Virus record (IMG/VR): IMGVR_UViG_3300025112_005126
Coordinates: 1-54,122 of that record
Origin: a virus
Direction: 5' to 3' (one strand)
Length of the DNA stretch: 54,122 nucleotides
The notes under the pieces were generated by a model. That model saw only the letters and a program-made list of their open reading frames with translations, had not been told where the DNA came from and ran no database searches. This document shows, one piece after another, positions 26,997-34,794 of the stretch (its first letter is position 1; every line of letters starts with the position of its first letter). The position numbers were made by a program, and so were the translations under genes.

Positions 26997-27004
26997 CATA
27001 AGTA
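26997..27004 (+). promoter_or_regulatory. Possible late promoter box CATAAGTA
   Basis: One mismatch from the late consensus, 8 bases before the ATG at 27013, and again without a Shine-Dalgarno sequence between box and ATG. Weaker than the other boxes. Confidence 0.35.
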
Positions 27005-27012
27005 ATTATATA

Positions 27013-27528
27013 ATGCCGAGCGCGGCCAAACAAAAAGGTAACAGCTGGGAGCGAGAAGTCGCAAAAGATCTAAGTGAGACGTTTAATGAGAATTTTATTA
27101 GAGTTCCAAACTCCGGTGCCTATACTGGAGGCGCTAATTTTCACCGACTTGATCGATTAACGGAAGATCAAAAACGTATGATGGATGGAGATATTATGGT
27201 ACCTCCGTGTATGTCTTCCTTTAAGATCGAGTGTAAAAGCTATAAGACATTTGATTATCATAAATTATTCACTAATAATTTAACTTTAAATAAATGGATT
27301 AAACAAGCTGAAAGTGAAGACAATTGGTTTCTAGTTATTAAAGTAACTCGTAAAGGTAGTTATATTTTATTTCCAACAAACTTATCACATTATTTCCGAT
27401 ATAAAAATTACTTGCGTTATACTAGCAAATATATTATAACTAGTTACACGGATTTTTGGAAGAACAATGCAGATAGAATTAGACAACTTAACGAAAAACA
27501 CACATCTAAGCCCGAGTCTCTCATATAG
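27013..27528 (+). CDS. PD-(D/E)xK nuclease, Holliday-junction-resolvase-like
   Basis: A 171-aa nuclease of the restriction-endonuclease fold. Seen: KGNSWEREVAKDL (an N-terminal helix with Glu), RVPNSGAYTGG, MDGDIMVP with Asp60, and FKIECKSYK with the E73-x-K75 catalytic pair. This order matches archaeal Hjc-like and phage resolvase/nuclease families. T4 uses gp49 for junction resolution before packaging; none is seen here, so this protein could fill the role. A repair nuclease is the alternative. Confidence 0.72.
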   Translation: MPSAAKQKGNSWEREVAKDLSETFNENFIRVPNSGAYTGGANFHRLDRLTEDQKRMMDGDIMVPPCMSSFKIECKSYKTFDYHKLFTNNLTLNKWIKQAESEDNWFLVIKVTRKGSYILFPTNLSHYFRYKNYLRYTSKYIITSYTDFWKNNADRIRQLNEKHTSKPESLI

Positions 27529-28027
27529 GTTACCTAATTCACTCTTTAATATTATTAATTTTACTCCGGTAATAGAGCGTATTCATAATTCGTCTATAGA
27601 TAAGGTATCTGAATTTGACAATGAATTAAAATTTAATAATAAACAGCATAAAAAATATATATTTCATTATTTTATACACTATACCTGTGAGGTATTAAAG
27701 AGTTATAATAATAAGAAGAAGCCTGTTATATATTTTGATAATGCTAATAAGCTTAATGAAAAATATATTCCTTTTTTAGATGTTTTTATTAAAAAATTCC
27801 CGGTTATCGTAATACGTGAACCACTGTCTTTAAAGGATTTTAAGAAAAAACTTAAATGTGATGGTTTTGCAGCGGAACTAGTTGTAGTGTTAATGAGAAG
27901 ACTTAGTAAGATACAAACTGGTAAGTTTTATTTTAGTAAATTACAATATTTCTGTAAACACTATGAATTGACATTTTTAGATAAAACATATTTCAATGAT
28001 ATAAGAAATAAGCTTTCGTTGCTATAA
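27467..28027 (+). CDS. Hypothetical protein, 186 aa
   Basis: Unknown Lys- and Phe-rich protein. Its only early Met is at 27467, giving an unusually long 62-base overlap with the nuclease gene in another frame. Central strands (KKPVIYFDNANKLN, KKFPVIVIREPLSLKDF) suggest an alpha/beta domain, but there is no P-loop or catalytic motif. Its last codons lie in the first copy of the 25-bp direct repeat that flanks the next gene. Confidence 0.55.
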   Translation: MQIELDNLTKNTHLSPSLSYRLPNSLFNIINFTPVIERIHNSSIDKVSEFDNELKFNNKQHKKYIFHYFIHYTCEVLKSYNNKKKPVIYFDNANKLNEKYIPFLDVFIKKFPVIVIREPLSLKDFKKKLKCDGFAAELVVVLMRRLSKIQTGKFYFSKLQYFCKHYELTFLDKTYFNDIRNKLSLL

Positions 28028-28029
28028 AT
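28005..28029 (+). repeat. 25-bp direct repeat, copy 1
   Basis: Identical to 28807-28831. It holds the end of the 186-aa gene and most of a late promoter box: TATAAATG here, with the ATG of the methyltransferase gene using the last three bases, against TATAAATA in copy 2. The pair brackets the methyltransferase gene exactly. Confidence 0.85.
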
Positions 28030-28813
28030 GGAGAAGAGGAAATATAAAAACGGTTTTTTTGCTTCTTGGGAAAGAATTATAAATAATGATGATAGAGACC
28101 GAGAGCTTAACAAAAGAAAACTGACCGGTGATTATCTAATTCCCGATTTTTCAATCCTTCCTGACGATGGTGAAAAAAAGGTTTGTGTTGATATTGGCGC
28201 AGCGCAAGGATATTTTGCTATACAAAACGAAGAATATTTTGATGAAATATATTGCTTTGAACCATGTTACCCGAATTTTTTAAAACTTATAAGAAATGTT
28301 CAAGAGAAAAACCTTATTAATAAAATTACTTGTCTAAATTTAGCTCTTTCAAAATCTAGAAAAAGCGCAGACGGTACCGGCATCGATGGTAAAATAATTG
28401 ACTTTAAATTTAATAATAGATCTTCTCCTTACGGAAGCTCTATTGTGGATAATATAGAAAAATCCAAGGATCATTCACACTCTGTAATAGCCATTGGGTT
28501 GCCTCAGGTGTTTAAATTTGTAAGCCGTGATAAGATAGATTATTTGAAATGTGATATAGAGGGAGCAGAATACGGCTTGTTATTTGGCGAGAAGTTGAGC
28601 AACATAGGTATTATAAGTATGGAAGTCCATCGACAAATATTAGGCAAAACAAAAGTAAAAGAACTTATACATTATATAACAAAACAAGGTTTTTCGCCGG
28701 TGCAAACAAGTCAAAGACCCAATGGTGAATTCACTTTTATAAATAGAGGTTTTTGGTTAGATAAATTGACACCAGCCGAGGCCGTTGATTTTCTTAGTAG
28801 ACATAGGAAATAA
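28028..28813 (+). CDS. FkbM-type SAM methyltransferase
   Basis: A 261-aa class I methyltransferase. Motif I is VCVDIGAAQGYFAIQ, then IYCFEPCYPNF (acidic motif II), and the FkbM hallmark DYLKCDIEGAEYGLLFG near residue 180. FkbM enzymes O-methylate sugars and small molecules. The gene sits alone between two copies of a 25-bp direct repeat, so it looks like a cassette inserted between the 186-aa gene and the nucleotidyltransferase gene. The ATG overlaps the late box, and the next possible start is much further in, so how it is translated is unclear. Confidence 0.82.
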   Translation: MEKRKYKNGFFASWERIINNDDRDRELNKRKLTGDYLIPDFSILPDDGEKKVCVDIGAAQGYFAIQNEEYFDEIYCFEPCYPNFLKLIRNVQEKNLINKITCLNLALSKSRKSADGTGIDGKIIDFKFNNRSSPYGSSIVDNIEKSKDHSHSVIAIGLPQVFKFVSRDKIDYLKCDIEGAEYGLLFGEKLSNIGIISMEVHRQILGKTKVKELIHYITKQGFSPVQTSQRPNGEFTFINRGFWLDKLTPAEAVDFLSRHRK

Positions 28814-28831
28814 GCTTTCGTTGCTATAAAT
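28807..28831 (+). repeat. 25-bp direct repeat, copy 2
   Basis: Identical to 28005-28029. It contains the methyltransferase stop codon and runs into TATAAATA, the late box of the next gene. Deletion between the copies would remove exactly the methyltransferase gene (802 bases) and restore a simple gene junction. Confidence 0.85.
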
Positions 28832-28832
28832 A
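28825..28832 (+). promoter_or_regulatory. Late promoter box TATAAATA
   Basis: Exact T4 late octamer, 6 bases before the ATG at 28839. The intervening bases (ATTAAG) contain no ribosome-binding site, so a leaderless transcript is expected. It overlaps copy 2 of the direct repeat. Confidence 0.6.
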
Positions 28833-28838
28833 ATTAAG

Positions 28839-30008
28839 ATGAGTAAGTTTCTTAAAAAAATTGCTGAATTGACTAATAATGATGATGGAGCTACCTCAGA
28901 TCCACGAGCCGCGGCCACGACCGCAGCCCAGAATAAAAAAGATAAGGGCGAGAAACTTACTGATGGAGAATTAAAGTTACTCCGTTCAAAGGAGGAAAAA
29001 CTTGCCGCAGCAACAGATAAAAATAACCAAGCAGCTGCTGCAATAAGAAATATAAAGGCCTCAACAACCGTCGATGGTGAAGCGCTTACAGAGCAAGGCC
29101 CGGATGAGTTTGTTCCAAGACAAGGTCCACCAACTGGTGGTGAATTTGAACCAGCGATTCCTCCACCTGGTGTTGGAGAACCTCCTGCTCCACCTGTTGT
29201 TGAGCCAGCTGAACCGTTAACAACAGAAGGAGAAACGTTTTTAGTGAACCTCGCTCGTAAGGCATTACATATTGATTTAGGTGATGTGTTACTATCAGAT
29301 GCAGAAAGAGAGCTTATTAATAAGGATGCTATACCGGAAACTTCTAAAAAGGTTGCTAAGGTTGTACGTAGAATAATTGTTGATCAAGGATTAAGTGAAG
29401 GGTTTGTGTCTAAGGCTGATGTTGTTCTTGAAAACTTGTTAAAAAAAAACGATAGAGTAGTCGTTCTTGTTCCCGGTAGCTTTAAACCACCACATAAAGG
29501 TCATTATGAAATGGTCAAACAATATAGTGAAACTTATCCTGATGGTCATGTTCATGTTTTAATTTCTGCTCCATCTGCTAAAAGTGAGAGAAAGACTAAA
29601 GATGGTAGAATAATTACTCCAACTGCTGCTGCTCAAATTTTTGAATTATATGTTGAACCTCTTAATAATGTAACAATTAGTATTTCTGATTATCCTTCTC
29701 CAGTAACAGCTGCATATGAATCTCTTAAGACGTTAGATTCAGATACAACAGTTGTACTGGGTGCTAGTAATAAAGATAATGACTGGAAGCGTTGGTCATA
29801 TGCACAGAAATGGGCCGAAAAGGAAGAATTAGGTTTAAATATTCTTGATCCAGCAGAGACAGCTGTTGATGTTACTACAGACGTGTCTGGGACGCCTTAT
29901 AGTGCCAGTAATATTAGAGATAATTTCGATGACTTTGATCTGATACGGAACGATATTCCAGATCACGTTGACCTGAATCAAATTAAACAGGTATTTGATT
30001 CGTTATGA
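28839..30008 (+). CDS. Nucleotidyltransferase with Pro-rich N-terminal region
   Basis: A 389-aa protein. Residues 1-10 (MSKFLKKIAE) closely resemble the T4 capsid-targeting peptide MKTYQEFIAE, which is cut after Glu10. Then come a charged helical region, a Pro-rich linker (about 90-128), a small helical domain, and a C-terminal cytidylyltransferase-like domain from about 205. The latter shows GSFKPPHKGH at 213-222 (HxGH motif) and YSASNIRDN near the end (the family's S/T-x-x-IR motif). It could make a nucleotide cofactor or activate a sugar/lipid head group. Late promoter and N-terminus point to a packaged enzyme. Confidence 0.75.
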   Translation: MSKFLKKIAELTNNDDGATSDPRAAATTAAQNKKDKGEKLTDGELKLLRSKEEKLAAATDKNNQAAAAIRNIKASTTVDGEALTEQGPDEFVPRQGPPTGGEFEPAIPPPGVGEPPAPPVVEPAEPLTTEGETFLVNLARKALHIDLGDVLLSDAERELINKDAIPETSKKVAKVVRRIIVDQGLSEGFVSKADVVLENLLKKNDRVVVLVPGSFKPPHKGHYEMVKQYSETYPDGHVHVLISAPSAKSERKTKDGRIITPTAAAQIFELYVEPLNNVTISISDYPSPVTAAYESLKTLDSDTTVVLGASNKDNDWKRWSYAQKWAEKEELGLNILDPAETAVDVTTDVSGTPYSASNIRDNFDDFDLIRNDIPDHVDLNQIKQVFDSL

Positions 30009-30649
30009 TATCATTTAAACAATTTGTTTTAGAAGGTAACTGGGCGACTGGCCAACCACCCGGTGATTCAGGCGAAATGCTCAACATGTTGAGTGGTGAT
30101 GTATATCCAGAAGTAACAAAAGGGTGGTATAACGACGATGGTCGTGACAGACCTATGGTACTATTAGATTTACCAAAAGGAAAATTAGCGTTTTACCAAT
30201 CATCAGAGGGTACTAGTGGAAAGGAAGCTGGAGATTGGTATCCTTTTTTTGGAATAGGGAGTCAGGGGTATATAATAAAAGGTGAGGTTAGTAAAATGAA
30301 TACAGGGTATAATCAGCCTCAAATTAAAGAAATAATGAATACATTAAACTCATATTATCCTCCTGTGAATTCAGATGAATTTGACGCAACGTTATTTCGG
30401 AATGGTGTTGATGGGACGGATATATCAAAACAGGCTTACGGAGAAAACGAATTTCATGATATTAGAGAAATTAGTGCACAAGACGTAGGGAAAGAGTTTT
30501 TTGAGAATAATGTTGTAAATCTTATAAAGCATATATATGATATTTTAACTAACTTAGGGTTTACTGTTAGTCCTGAGGATATTGTTAAATTTAAACCTGA
30601 CAATAGGGAATTTTGGCTGGGCAAGTTGAATGCAGTTGGTGTTTCCTAA
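30005..30649 (+). CDS. Putative packaged (internal) protein with capsid-targeting N-terminus
   Basis: A 214-aa protein beginning MISFKQFVLE-GNWATG, which matches the ten-residue capsid-targeting sequence of T4 internal proteins (M-K-T-Y-Q-E-F-I-A-E) in length, aromatic positions and terminal Glu. The body is a single domain with many aromatic and acidic residues and no recognised motif. It overlaps the nucleotidyltransferase gene by 4 bases (ATGA), so the two late proteins are translationally coupled. It ends tail to tail with folE. The function of the mature protein is unknown. Confidence 0.6.
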   Translation: MISFKQFVLEGNWATGQPPGDSGEMLNMLSGDVYPEVTKGWYNDDGRDRPMVLLDLPKGKLAFYQSSEGTSGKEAGDWYPFFGIGSQGYIIKGEVSKMNTGYNQPQIKEIMNTLNSYYPPVNSDEFDATLFRNGVDGTDISKQAYGENEFHDIREISAQDVGKEFFENNVVNLIKHIYDILTNLGFTVSPEDIVKFKPDNREFWLGKLNAVGVS

Positions 30650-31294
30650 TTAGGAACATTTTAAATCTCTTACAAAATTATAAAATTCCTGTCTTGTAAG
30701 ATCAGTTTTATCTAAAAATGCTCCTGACATTCTAGCAGTTTTCATTGTACTGTCATGCTTAACACCTCTTACACAAGCACACATATGATTAGCTTCTACT
30801 AATACTGCTACACCATTATTTTCATCACATACTTCATCTATATGTGTATGTATTTGCATAGTTAAATTCTCTTGTACCTGTGGTCGTCTCGCAAACCATT
30901 CAACGATTCTATTTAATTTACTTAAGCCTATTACTTTACCATCTCTTCCAGGTATATATGCTACATGCGCAACGCCTATAAACGGTAAATGATGATGAGA
31001 GCAGAAAGAATGTACTTTAATATTACCTTGAAATACAATACCATCATACTTATCAATATTATCAAACGCAGTAATTTTCGGAGGCTCTGTATAGCATCCC
31101 TCTGCTAAGTCATTTACAAATGCTTTTGCTACTCTTTTAGGTGTATTCGAACTATTTGGATCGTTCCTCCAATCAAACCCTAAAGCATCCATATAACCTT
31201 CATATGCCTTTGCAGCATTATCGATAATATTGTCTTTTTCTTCTAGAGTCCGTGGTCGATTTTGATTAGCGTATTGAAGTAAATCCTCATTCAT
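30650..31294 (-). CDS. folE: GTP cyclohydrolase I FolE
   Basis: Converts GTP to 7,8-dihydroneopterin triphosphate, the first step to preQ0 (via QueD). Seen: [20 protein letters not shown] (zinc Cys and His), the GLSKLNRIV and [10 protein letters not shown] segments, and [12 protein letters not shown] with the second zinc Cys. I place the start at the second in-frame ATG (31294, [11 protein letters not shown]), giving 214 aa: the first ATG (31303) overlaps the TATAAT box, whereas 31294 lies 7 bases after it. Its 5' end and promoter are duplicated at 32248-32372. Confidence 0.93.
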   Translation of the reverse strand: MNEDLLQYANQNRPRTLEEKDNIIDNAAKAYEGYMDALGFDWRNDPNSSNTPKRVAKAFVNDLAEGCYTEPPKITAFDNIDKYDGIVFQGNIKVHSFCSHHHLPFIGVAHVAYIPGRDGKVIGLSKLNRIVEWFARRPQVQENLTMQIHTHIDEVCDENNGVAVLVEANHMCACVRGVKHDSTMKTARMSGAFLDKTDLTRQEFYNFVRDLKCS

Positions 31295-31301
31295 ATAAAT
31301 C

Positions 31302-31329
31302 ATTATAATATAATTAACATATAAGTCAA
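31302..31329 (-). promoter_or_regulatory. Sigma70-like promoter of folE
   Basis: Minus-strand TTGACT (31329-31324), 16-base spacer, TATAAT (31307-31302), 7 bases to the ATG at 31294. The spacing predicts transcription starting at that ATG. It is divergent from the late box at 31333-31340. Confidence 0.65.
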
Positions 31330-31332
31330 CTT

Positions 31333-31340
31333 TATAAATA
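31333..31340 (+). promoter_or_regulatory. Late promoter box TATAAATA, array copy 1
   Basis: Exact T4 late octamer, 7 bases before the ATG at 31348. It heads the transcript carrying SGNH paralogue 1 and micro-protein 1. Confidence 0.6.
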
Positions 31341-31347
31341 TTAATAT

Positions 31348-32136
31348 ATGGAGTATACTATTCTGAACAACGGTTGTTCGTTTTCAGCACATTGGTCTCC
31401 TGATGATGCTAAGTTCATACCAGATCGTACGAGACCGAAAAATAAAAAGAGAAAGACACGGGGTGGTGTATGGGTATCATATTGCGACTTTATTCCGGGA
31501 AAAATATATAATATTGCTTATCCTGGTTCTGGTATCGAATCAATAAGAATACCTAGACTTATTAACGGTGAATCACCTTTTAAGAGGTATGAAGGAGATT
31601 TGTTGTCTGCAGACACTAATTTAACGCATTTTATTTATCAAATACCATCGTTTGGTCGTATGATACAGCCTGACTTTTTAGATCAATACAGTAAGGTTTA
31701 CTGGACGATACCTGATATATTAAAAAACCGGAAACGACTAATTCATAGTAAGCAGAAGATCTTCGAATTTGGTGATGGTAAGGCTCCGTGGAGAGATTTT
31801 ATAGAGGATGCACCGTACGTGGAGCACTACACGAACGAAGCATTAGCTGTAATTGATACAAATGTTATTATGGTTCGTAAAAAATGGCCTGATATTAAAA
31901 TTATATTTTTACGGTATACACATTCCGGAAGATATGATCAACTAGTTTGGGAGTTTAGTGAAAAATTTCATATGACACACTTAAGTGACTATTGCAATGA
32001 AAATAATATTACGTATATATGTGAAGATAATTTCCATACTGAGTGGTTTAAGAATAATCATTTAACCGGGGATAAGCGCCATCCCAATGAAGCTGGTGCT
32101 AAATTAATAGCAGATAAAATTAAGGAGTATTTATGA
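31348..32136 (+). CDS. SGNH-hydrolase-like paralogue 1
   Basis: First array member, 262 aa. Block I is NNGCSFS with the candidate nucleophile Ser11. A basic, Lys/Arg-rich insertion follows (about 15-45), then IAYPGSGI (block II-like). The centre has [10 protein letters not shown] but FGRMIQP in place of PxRQP. The end has D242-x2-H245 (DKRHPNEAG), the block V Asp-His pair, so the catalytic set looks complete. There is no signal peptide, so it acts inside the cell or on the virion. The final codons (IKEYL) also form AAGGAG for the next gene, which it overlaps by 4 bases. The reaction (deacetylase, esterase or acyltransferase) is not determinable. Confidence 0.75.
   Translation: MEYTILNNGCSFSAHWSPDDAKFIPDRTRPKNKKRKTRGGVWVSYCDFIPGKIYNIAYPGSGIESIRIPRLINGESPFKRYEGDLLSADTNLTHFIYQIPSFGRMIQPDFLDQYSKVYWTIPDILKNRKRLIHSKQKIFEFGDGKAPWRDFIEDAPYVEHYTNEALAVIDTNVIMVRKKWPDIKIIFLRYTHSGRYDQLVWEFSEKFHMTHLSDYCNENNITYICEDNFHTEWFKNNHLTGDKRHPNEAGAKLIADKIKEYL
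32122..32127 (+). promoter_or_regulatory. Shine-Dalgarno AAGGAG inside the IKEYL codons (micro-protein 1)
   Basis: The Lys-Glu codons at the end of paralogue 1 read AAGGAG, 5 bases before ATG 32133. The same site recurs before ATGs at 34036 (34025-34030), 34791 (34780-34785), 35594 (35580-35585), 37161 (37150-37155), 37811 (37797-37802) and 39561 (39550-39555). Before 36418 it is the weaker AAAGAG (36407-36412). Confidence 0.75.
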
Positions 32137-32243
32137 AGAAATTATGGTTTAAAATTAGACTTAGATACGCACAATTTATACAATGGTTTTCTCGCAAGAG
32201 AATGAAAGATGATGATAAGGATAATATTTACCCTTTTTGGTAG
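32133..32243 (+). CDS. Micro-protein 1 (36 aa, YPFW end)
   Basis: Short basic then acidic peptide: [18 protein letters not shown], a linker, then KDDDKDNIYPFW. It starts in the ATGA overlap with paralogue 1 and has AAGGAG 5 bases upstream. A second, clearly related peptide (39561-39668) follows paralogue 10, sharing RLRY/KLRY-x-QF-x-QW, the Asp run and the YPFW end. Conservation between the two copies is strong evidence that both are translated. Function unknown; an amphipathic helix with a C-terminal docking motif is plausible. Confidence 0.75.
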   Translation: MKKLWFKIRLRYAQFIQWFSRKRMKDDDKDNIYPFW

Positions 32244-32247
32244 TTGA

Positions 32248-32346
32248 TTACTTTGCAGCATTATCGATAATATTGTCTTTTTCTTCTAGAGTCCGTGGTC
32301 GATTTTGATTAGCGTATTGAAGTAAAACCTCGTTCATATGAATCAT
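32248..32346 (-). pseudogene. Truncated duplicate of the folE 5' end
   Basis: Encodes only the first 32 residues of FolE with a few changes (for example YMNED becomes HMNEV), then runs into a stop where the similarity ends. DNA at 32251-32350 is nearly identical to 31208-31307. The TTGATT-N16-TATAAT promoter is preserved. The residual peptide cannot have cyclohydrolase activity. It marks the edge of a duplication of the folE-promoter-SGNH junction. Confidence 0.85.
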
Positions 32347-32372
32347 TATAGTATACTAGACTCATAAATCAA
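32345..32372 (-). promoter_or_regulatory. Duplicated folE-type promoter
   Basis: Minus-strand TTGATT (32372-32367), 16-base spacer, TATAAT (32350-32345), still correctly spaced although only a folE remnant lies downstream. Transcription from it would run antisense into micro-protein 1 and paralogue 1. Confidence 0.5.
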
Positions 32373-32379
32373 CGGTTAA

Positions 32380-32387
32380 CATAAATA
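32380..32387 (+). promoter_or_regulatory. Late promoter box CATAAATA, array copy 2
   Basis: Late-type box 9 bases before ATG 32397. It is the diverged counterpart of the box at 31333-31340 within the duplicated folE/SGNH intergenic region. Confidence 0.5.
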
Positions 32388-32396
32388 TTTATTAAT

Positions 32397-33173
32397 ATGA
32401 TCATCTTAAACAATGGATGTTCTTTTTCGACGAGTCCATCATATTGTGAGTATTTGCCTGATTGCGTGTATAATATTGCTGATCGTGGTTCTGGTATTGA
32501 TGTAACACGGGTTAATGAATTTTTAAATTCTAATAAAACTAAAAATATAAATTTAACTCATTTTATCTGGCAAATACCATCTCCAACAAGACAACCATTA
32601 TGTAAGGATTATACAATAGATGATTTTTTTTCGGCTCCTATAGAAATAAAACAATATATCTTTAAAAAATATGGTAAAGTAACTCCGGGCAGGGGTAAAG
32701 ATAAAAATAGCTGGATAAAATGGATCAGTGAAGTATACGATATAGATTTTTTATGGGCAGTGTTAAAGTTCGTCTATAAAAAAACCGGAAAAAGTGGAAA
32801 AAGGTCTCCTATCAGTATGCAAGAAATACACGATATTATGGATCGTCGGGATTTATTTTACGAGAAAGCGATGAGAGCTATAAAATATAATATTGACCTT
32901 ATTCGTAGCAGATTTCCTGAAATTAAAATAATATTTCTACGATATGAAGAAACTAGATTACAGTTTATTGCGGAATTTCATAAAAAGTTTTATAAAGAAA
33001 CTGTGTCTAAATATTGTGATATAAACAATATTGTATATATTAATGAAAACAATTTTCATACTGAGTGGTTCAGGAAGAATAAACTGACATGGGATAAAAG
33101 ACATCCCAATAAAGCTGGTGCTAAACTTATAGCAGATAAAATAACCTATTCGAATTATAAATCAACGTATTAA
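32397..33173 (+). CDS. SGNH-hydrolase-like paralogue 2
   Basis: 258 aa. Block I NNGCSFS with Ser9, almost no loop after it, then YNIADRGSGIDV. LTHFIWQIPSPTRQP is typical. A long basic centre (about 85-155) precedes [10 protein letters not shown]. Block V D233-x2-H236 (DKRHPNKAG) is complete. Its C-terminus departs from the family (KITYSNYKSTY instead of KIKEYL), so it lacks the built-in Shine-Dalgarno; the next gene instead has its own late box. This suggests paralogue 2 ends a transcription unit or was joined here by recombination. Confidence 0.75.
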   Translation: MIILNNGCSFSTSPSYCEYLPDCVYNIADRGSGIDVTRVNEFLNSNKTKNINLTHFIWQIPSPTRQPLCKDYTIDDFFSAPIEIKQYIFKKYGKVTPGRGKDKNSWIKWISEVYDIDFLWAVLKFVYKKTGKSGKRSPISMQEIHDIMDRRDLFYEKAMRAIKYNIDLIRSRFPEIKIIFLRYEETRLQFIAEFHKKFYKETVSKYCDINNIVYINENNFHTEWFRKNKLTWDKRHPNKAGAKLIADKITYSNYKSTY

Positions 33174-33176
33174 ATA
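33169..33176 (+). promoter_or_regulatory. Late promoter box ATTAAATA, array copies 3-9
   Basis: Followed by ATTAT and ATG 33182, the exact spacing seen before 26770, 39687 and 42369. It would start a transcript for paralogues 3 to 9, which are joined by 1- to 4-base overlaps. The box lies across the stop codon of paralogue 2. Confidence 0.6.
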
Positions 33177-33181
33177 ATTAT

Positions 33182-34039
33182 ATGGCTACTGAGCGTCCCT
33201 GGTGGAAAGCTTTTCAAAATAATATAGCTAATTCCGATGACGATTTACCTGAAAGTGATAAAGTTTATAAACGATCACGTCTTCTAGGAGACATGCACTT
33301 TATCGAAAAGACTCCGGTATGTTTAGAGGTTATAAATCCTTCTGATAAAGAATATGTTATATTATGTGCTGGCTGCTCTTTTACGCACTGTCACAAAGGA
33401 CATGATGAGTATCCGTATGCCAGTATGTTACCTGGTCGATCGTTTAATATTGGAAAGCGCGGTATTGGTATTTGTACTAAATATTTTAGAATATTTTTTA
33501 AAAAACATCCAGATGTAAATTTAACACATGTCGTTTATCAAGTGCCCTGTCCAACGCGCCAACCTGTAGACTTAAATGATTATGAAGAAAATCATTTTAG
33601 ATCCACCCTGAAGAGGGACGACCTTAAATCGGTATGGATGCAGATATCTGGTTGTCGTTTAACGAAACGCCAGAATACCAGCTTGGAAGCTTTTGATAAA
33701 ATAGATCAATATTATAAAAAAGCTATGGATCAGGTTGATATTAATGTTAAATTAATTCGAAAAAAACAACCTAACGTGAAAATAATATTTTTACGCTATG
33801 AACATACTCAAAGGCCATTAATATATGAATTTAGCAAGAAGTTTTATAAAACCGCGTTAGCAGAGTATTGTAAGAAAAACAATATTAAATATATATATGA
33901 AGAAAATTTTAATACACAGTGGTTTAAATTTAACAATTATGGTGCGCTTGAAATCACCCGTAAGGGTGAAAAGCCCGGAGTTCATCCCAATAGAGCAGGA
34001 GCTAAATTGATAGCAGATAAAATAAAGGAGTATTTATGA
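33182..34039 (+). CDS. SGNH-like paralogue 3 (second subfamily, extended N-terminus)
   Basis: 285 aa with an extra N-terminal segment of about 58 residues (MATERPWWKAFQNN...) before block I CAGCSFTHCH (Ser66). Then YPYASMLPG, FNIGKRGIGI, LTHVVYQVPCPTRQP and VDLNDYEENHF, hallmarks of the second subfamily. The C-terminus has HPNRAG (H268) but Pro at the position of the block V Asp, so the Asp-His dyad is broken. The centre (DDLKSVWMQISGCRLTKRQN) is unlike other copies and relatively G+C-rich. It may be a non-catalytic binding member. Confidence 0.72.
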   Translation: MATERPWWKAFQNNIANSDDDLPESDKVYKRSRLLGDMHFIEKTPVCLEVINPSDKEYVILCAGCSFTHCHKGHDEYPYASMLPGRSFNIGKRGIGICTKYFRIFFKKHPDVNLTHVVYQVPCPTRQPVDLNDYEENHFRSTLKRDDLKSVWMQISGCRLTKRQNTSLEAFDKIDQYYKKAMDQVDINVKLIRKKQPNVKIIFLRYEHTQRPLIYEFSKKFYKTALAEYCKKNNIKYIYEENFNTQWFKFNNYGALEITRKGEKPGVHPNRAGAKLIADKIKEYL

Positions 34040-34794
34040 TGTATAATATATTATGCGCCGGTTGTTCTTTTACTCACGGTAATTTTAAAGCAATACGAGA
34101 TGGCTTCAAACCGGTTGTTGACACGCCCGATCACCGCGGTGGTGGCATGAAATGTAAATTTGGGCGAGAGGGGTGGTATCCGTATGCTAATTTTCTACCC
34201 GGGACAACTTGGAATATCGGGAGATGTGGTGGTGGTATTACTCCTAAATATTTTAAAAAATGGTTTTGGAGAAACAAAGAAGAAAAGCTAACACATGTTG
34301 TTTATCAAGTACCCAGCCCGGTTCGACAGCCTGTAGATTTAAATGATTTTAATGAAAACCATTTTTATCAGTGCCCTGCGCACTTCAAAGGCCATTACGA
34401 GAGCGCTGGCAGACGAAAGTCAGCAAATCCCAGCTTCCCAGAAACAGTATTTGTTGCATTAAGAGAATCTAAATTACAAGCTTTTGATAAAATAGATCAA
34501 TATCATGAAAAAGCTGTAGCCATGGTTGATATTAGTGTTAATTTAATTCGAAAAAAACAACCTAATGCAAAAATAATAATTTTACGTTATGAGGATACGA
34601 GAAGACCGTTACTGCGTGAATTTACTAAAGACTTTTATAAAATCATGCTAGCTGATTATTGTAAAGATAATGATATTTCATATATATATGAAGAAAATTT
34701 TAATACACAGTGGTTTAAAAAGAACAAATGTGGGCTTCATCCCAATGAAGCAGGTGCTAAATTGATAGCAGATAAAATAAAGGAGTATTTATGA
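34036..34794 (+). CDS. SGNH-like paralogue 4 (second subfamily)
   Basis: 252 aa. Starts in the ATGA overlap with paralogue 3, AAGGAG 5 bases upstream. Block I CAGCSFTHGN (Ser11), then a G+C-rich variable loop of about 30 residues (KPVVDTPDHRGGGMKC), WYPYANFLPG, WNIGRCGGGI, LTHVVYQVPSPVRQP. The centre holds a second variable piece (CPAHFKGHYESAGRRKS). Block V shows CGLHPNEAG: His235 kept, Asp missing. Close in its second half to paralogues 7 and 8. Confidence 0.74.
   Translation: MMYNILCAGCSFTHGNFKAIRDGFKPVVDTPDHRGGGMKCKFGREGWYPYANFLPGTTWNIGRCGGGITPKYFKKWFWRNKEEKLTHVVYQVPSPVRQPVDLNDFNENHFYQCPAHFKGHYESAGRRKSANPSFPETVFVALRESKLQAFDKIDQYHEKAVAMVDISVNLIRKKQPNAKIIILRYEDTRRPLLREFTKDFYKIMLADYCKDNDISYIYEENFNTQWFKKNKCGLHPNEAGAKLIADKIKEYL

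Noticed and set aside
30643-30656. 14-bp perfect palindrome at the convergent ends of 30005-30649 and folE, possible terminator
   Set aside because: The hairpin would be short, A+T-rich in the loop and lacks a U-run, so it is too weak to call a terminator; it also covers both stop codons, where symmetry is easily accidental.
31294-31303. folE start at the first ATG (31303)
   Set aside because: This ATG overlaps the TATAAT promoter box; the second ATG lies exactly where transcription should start.
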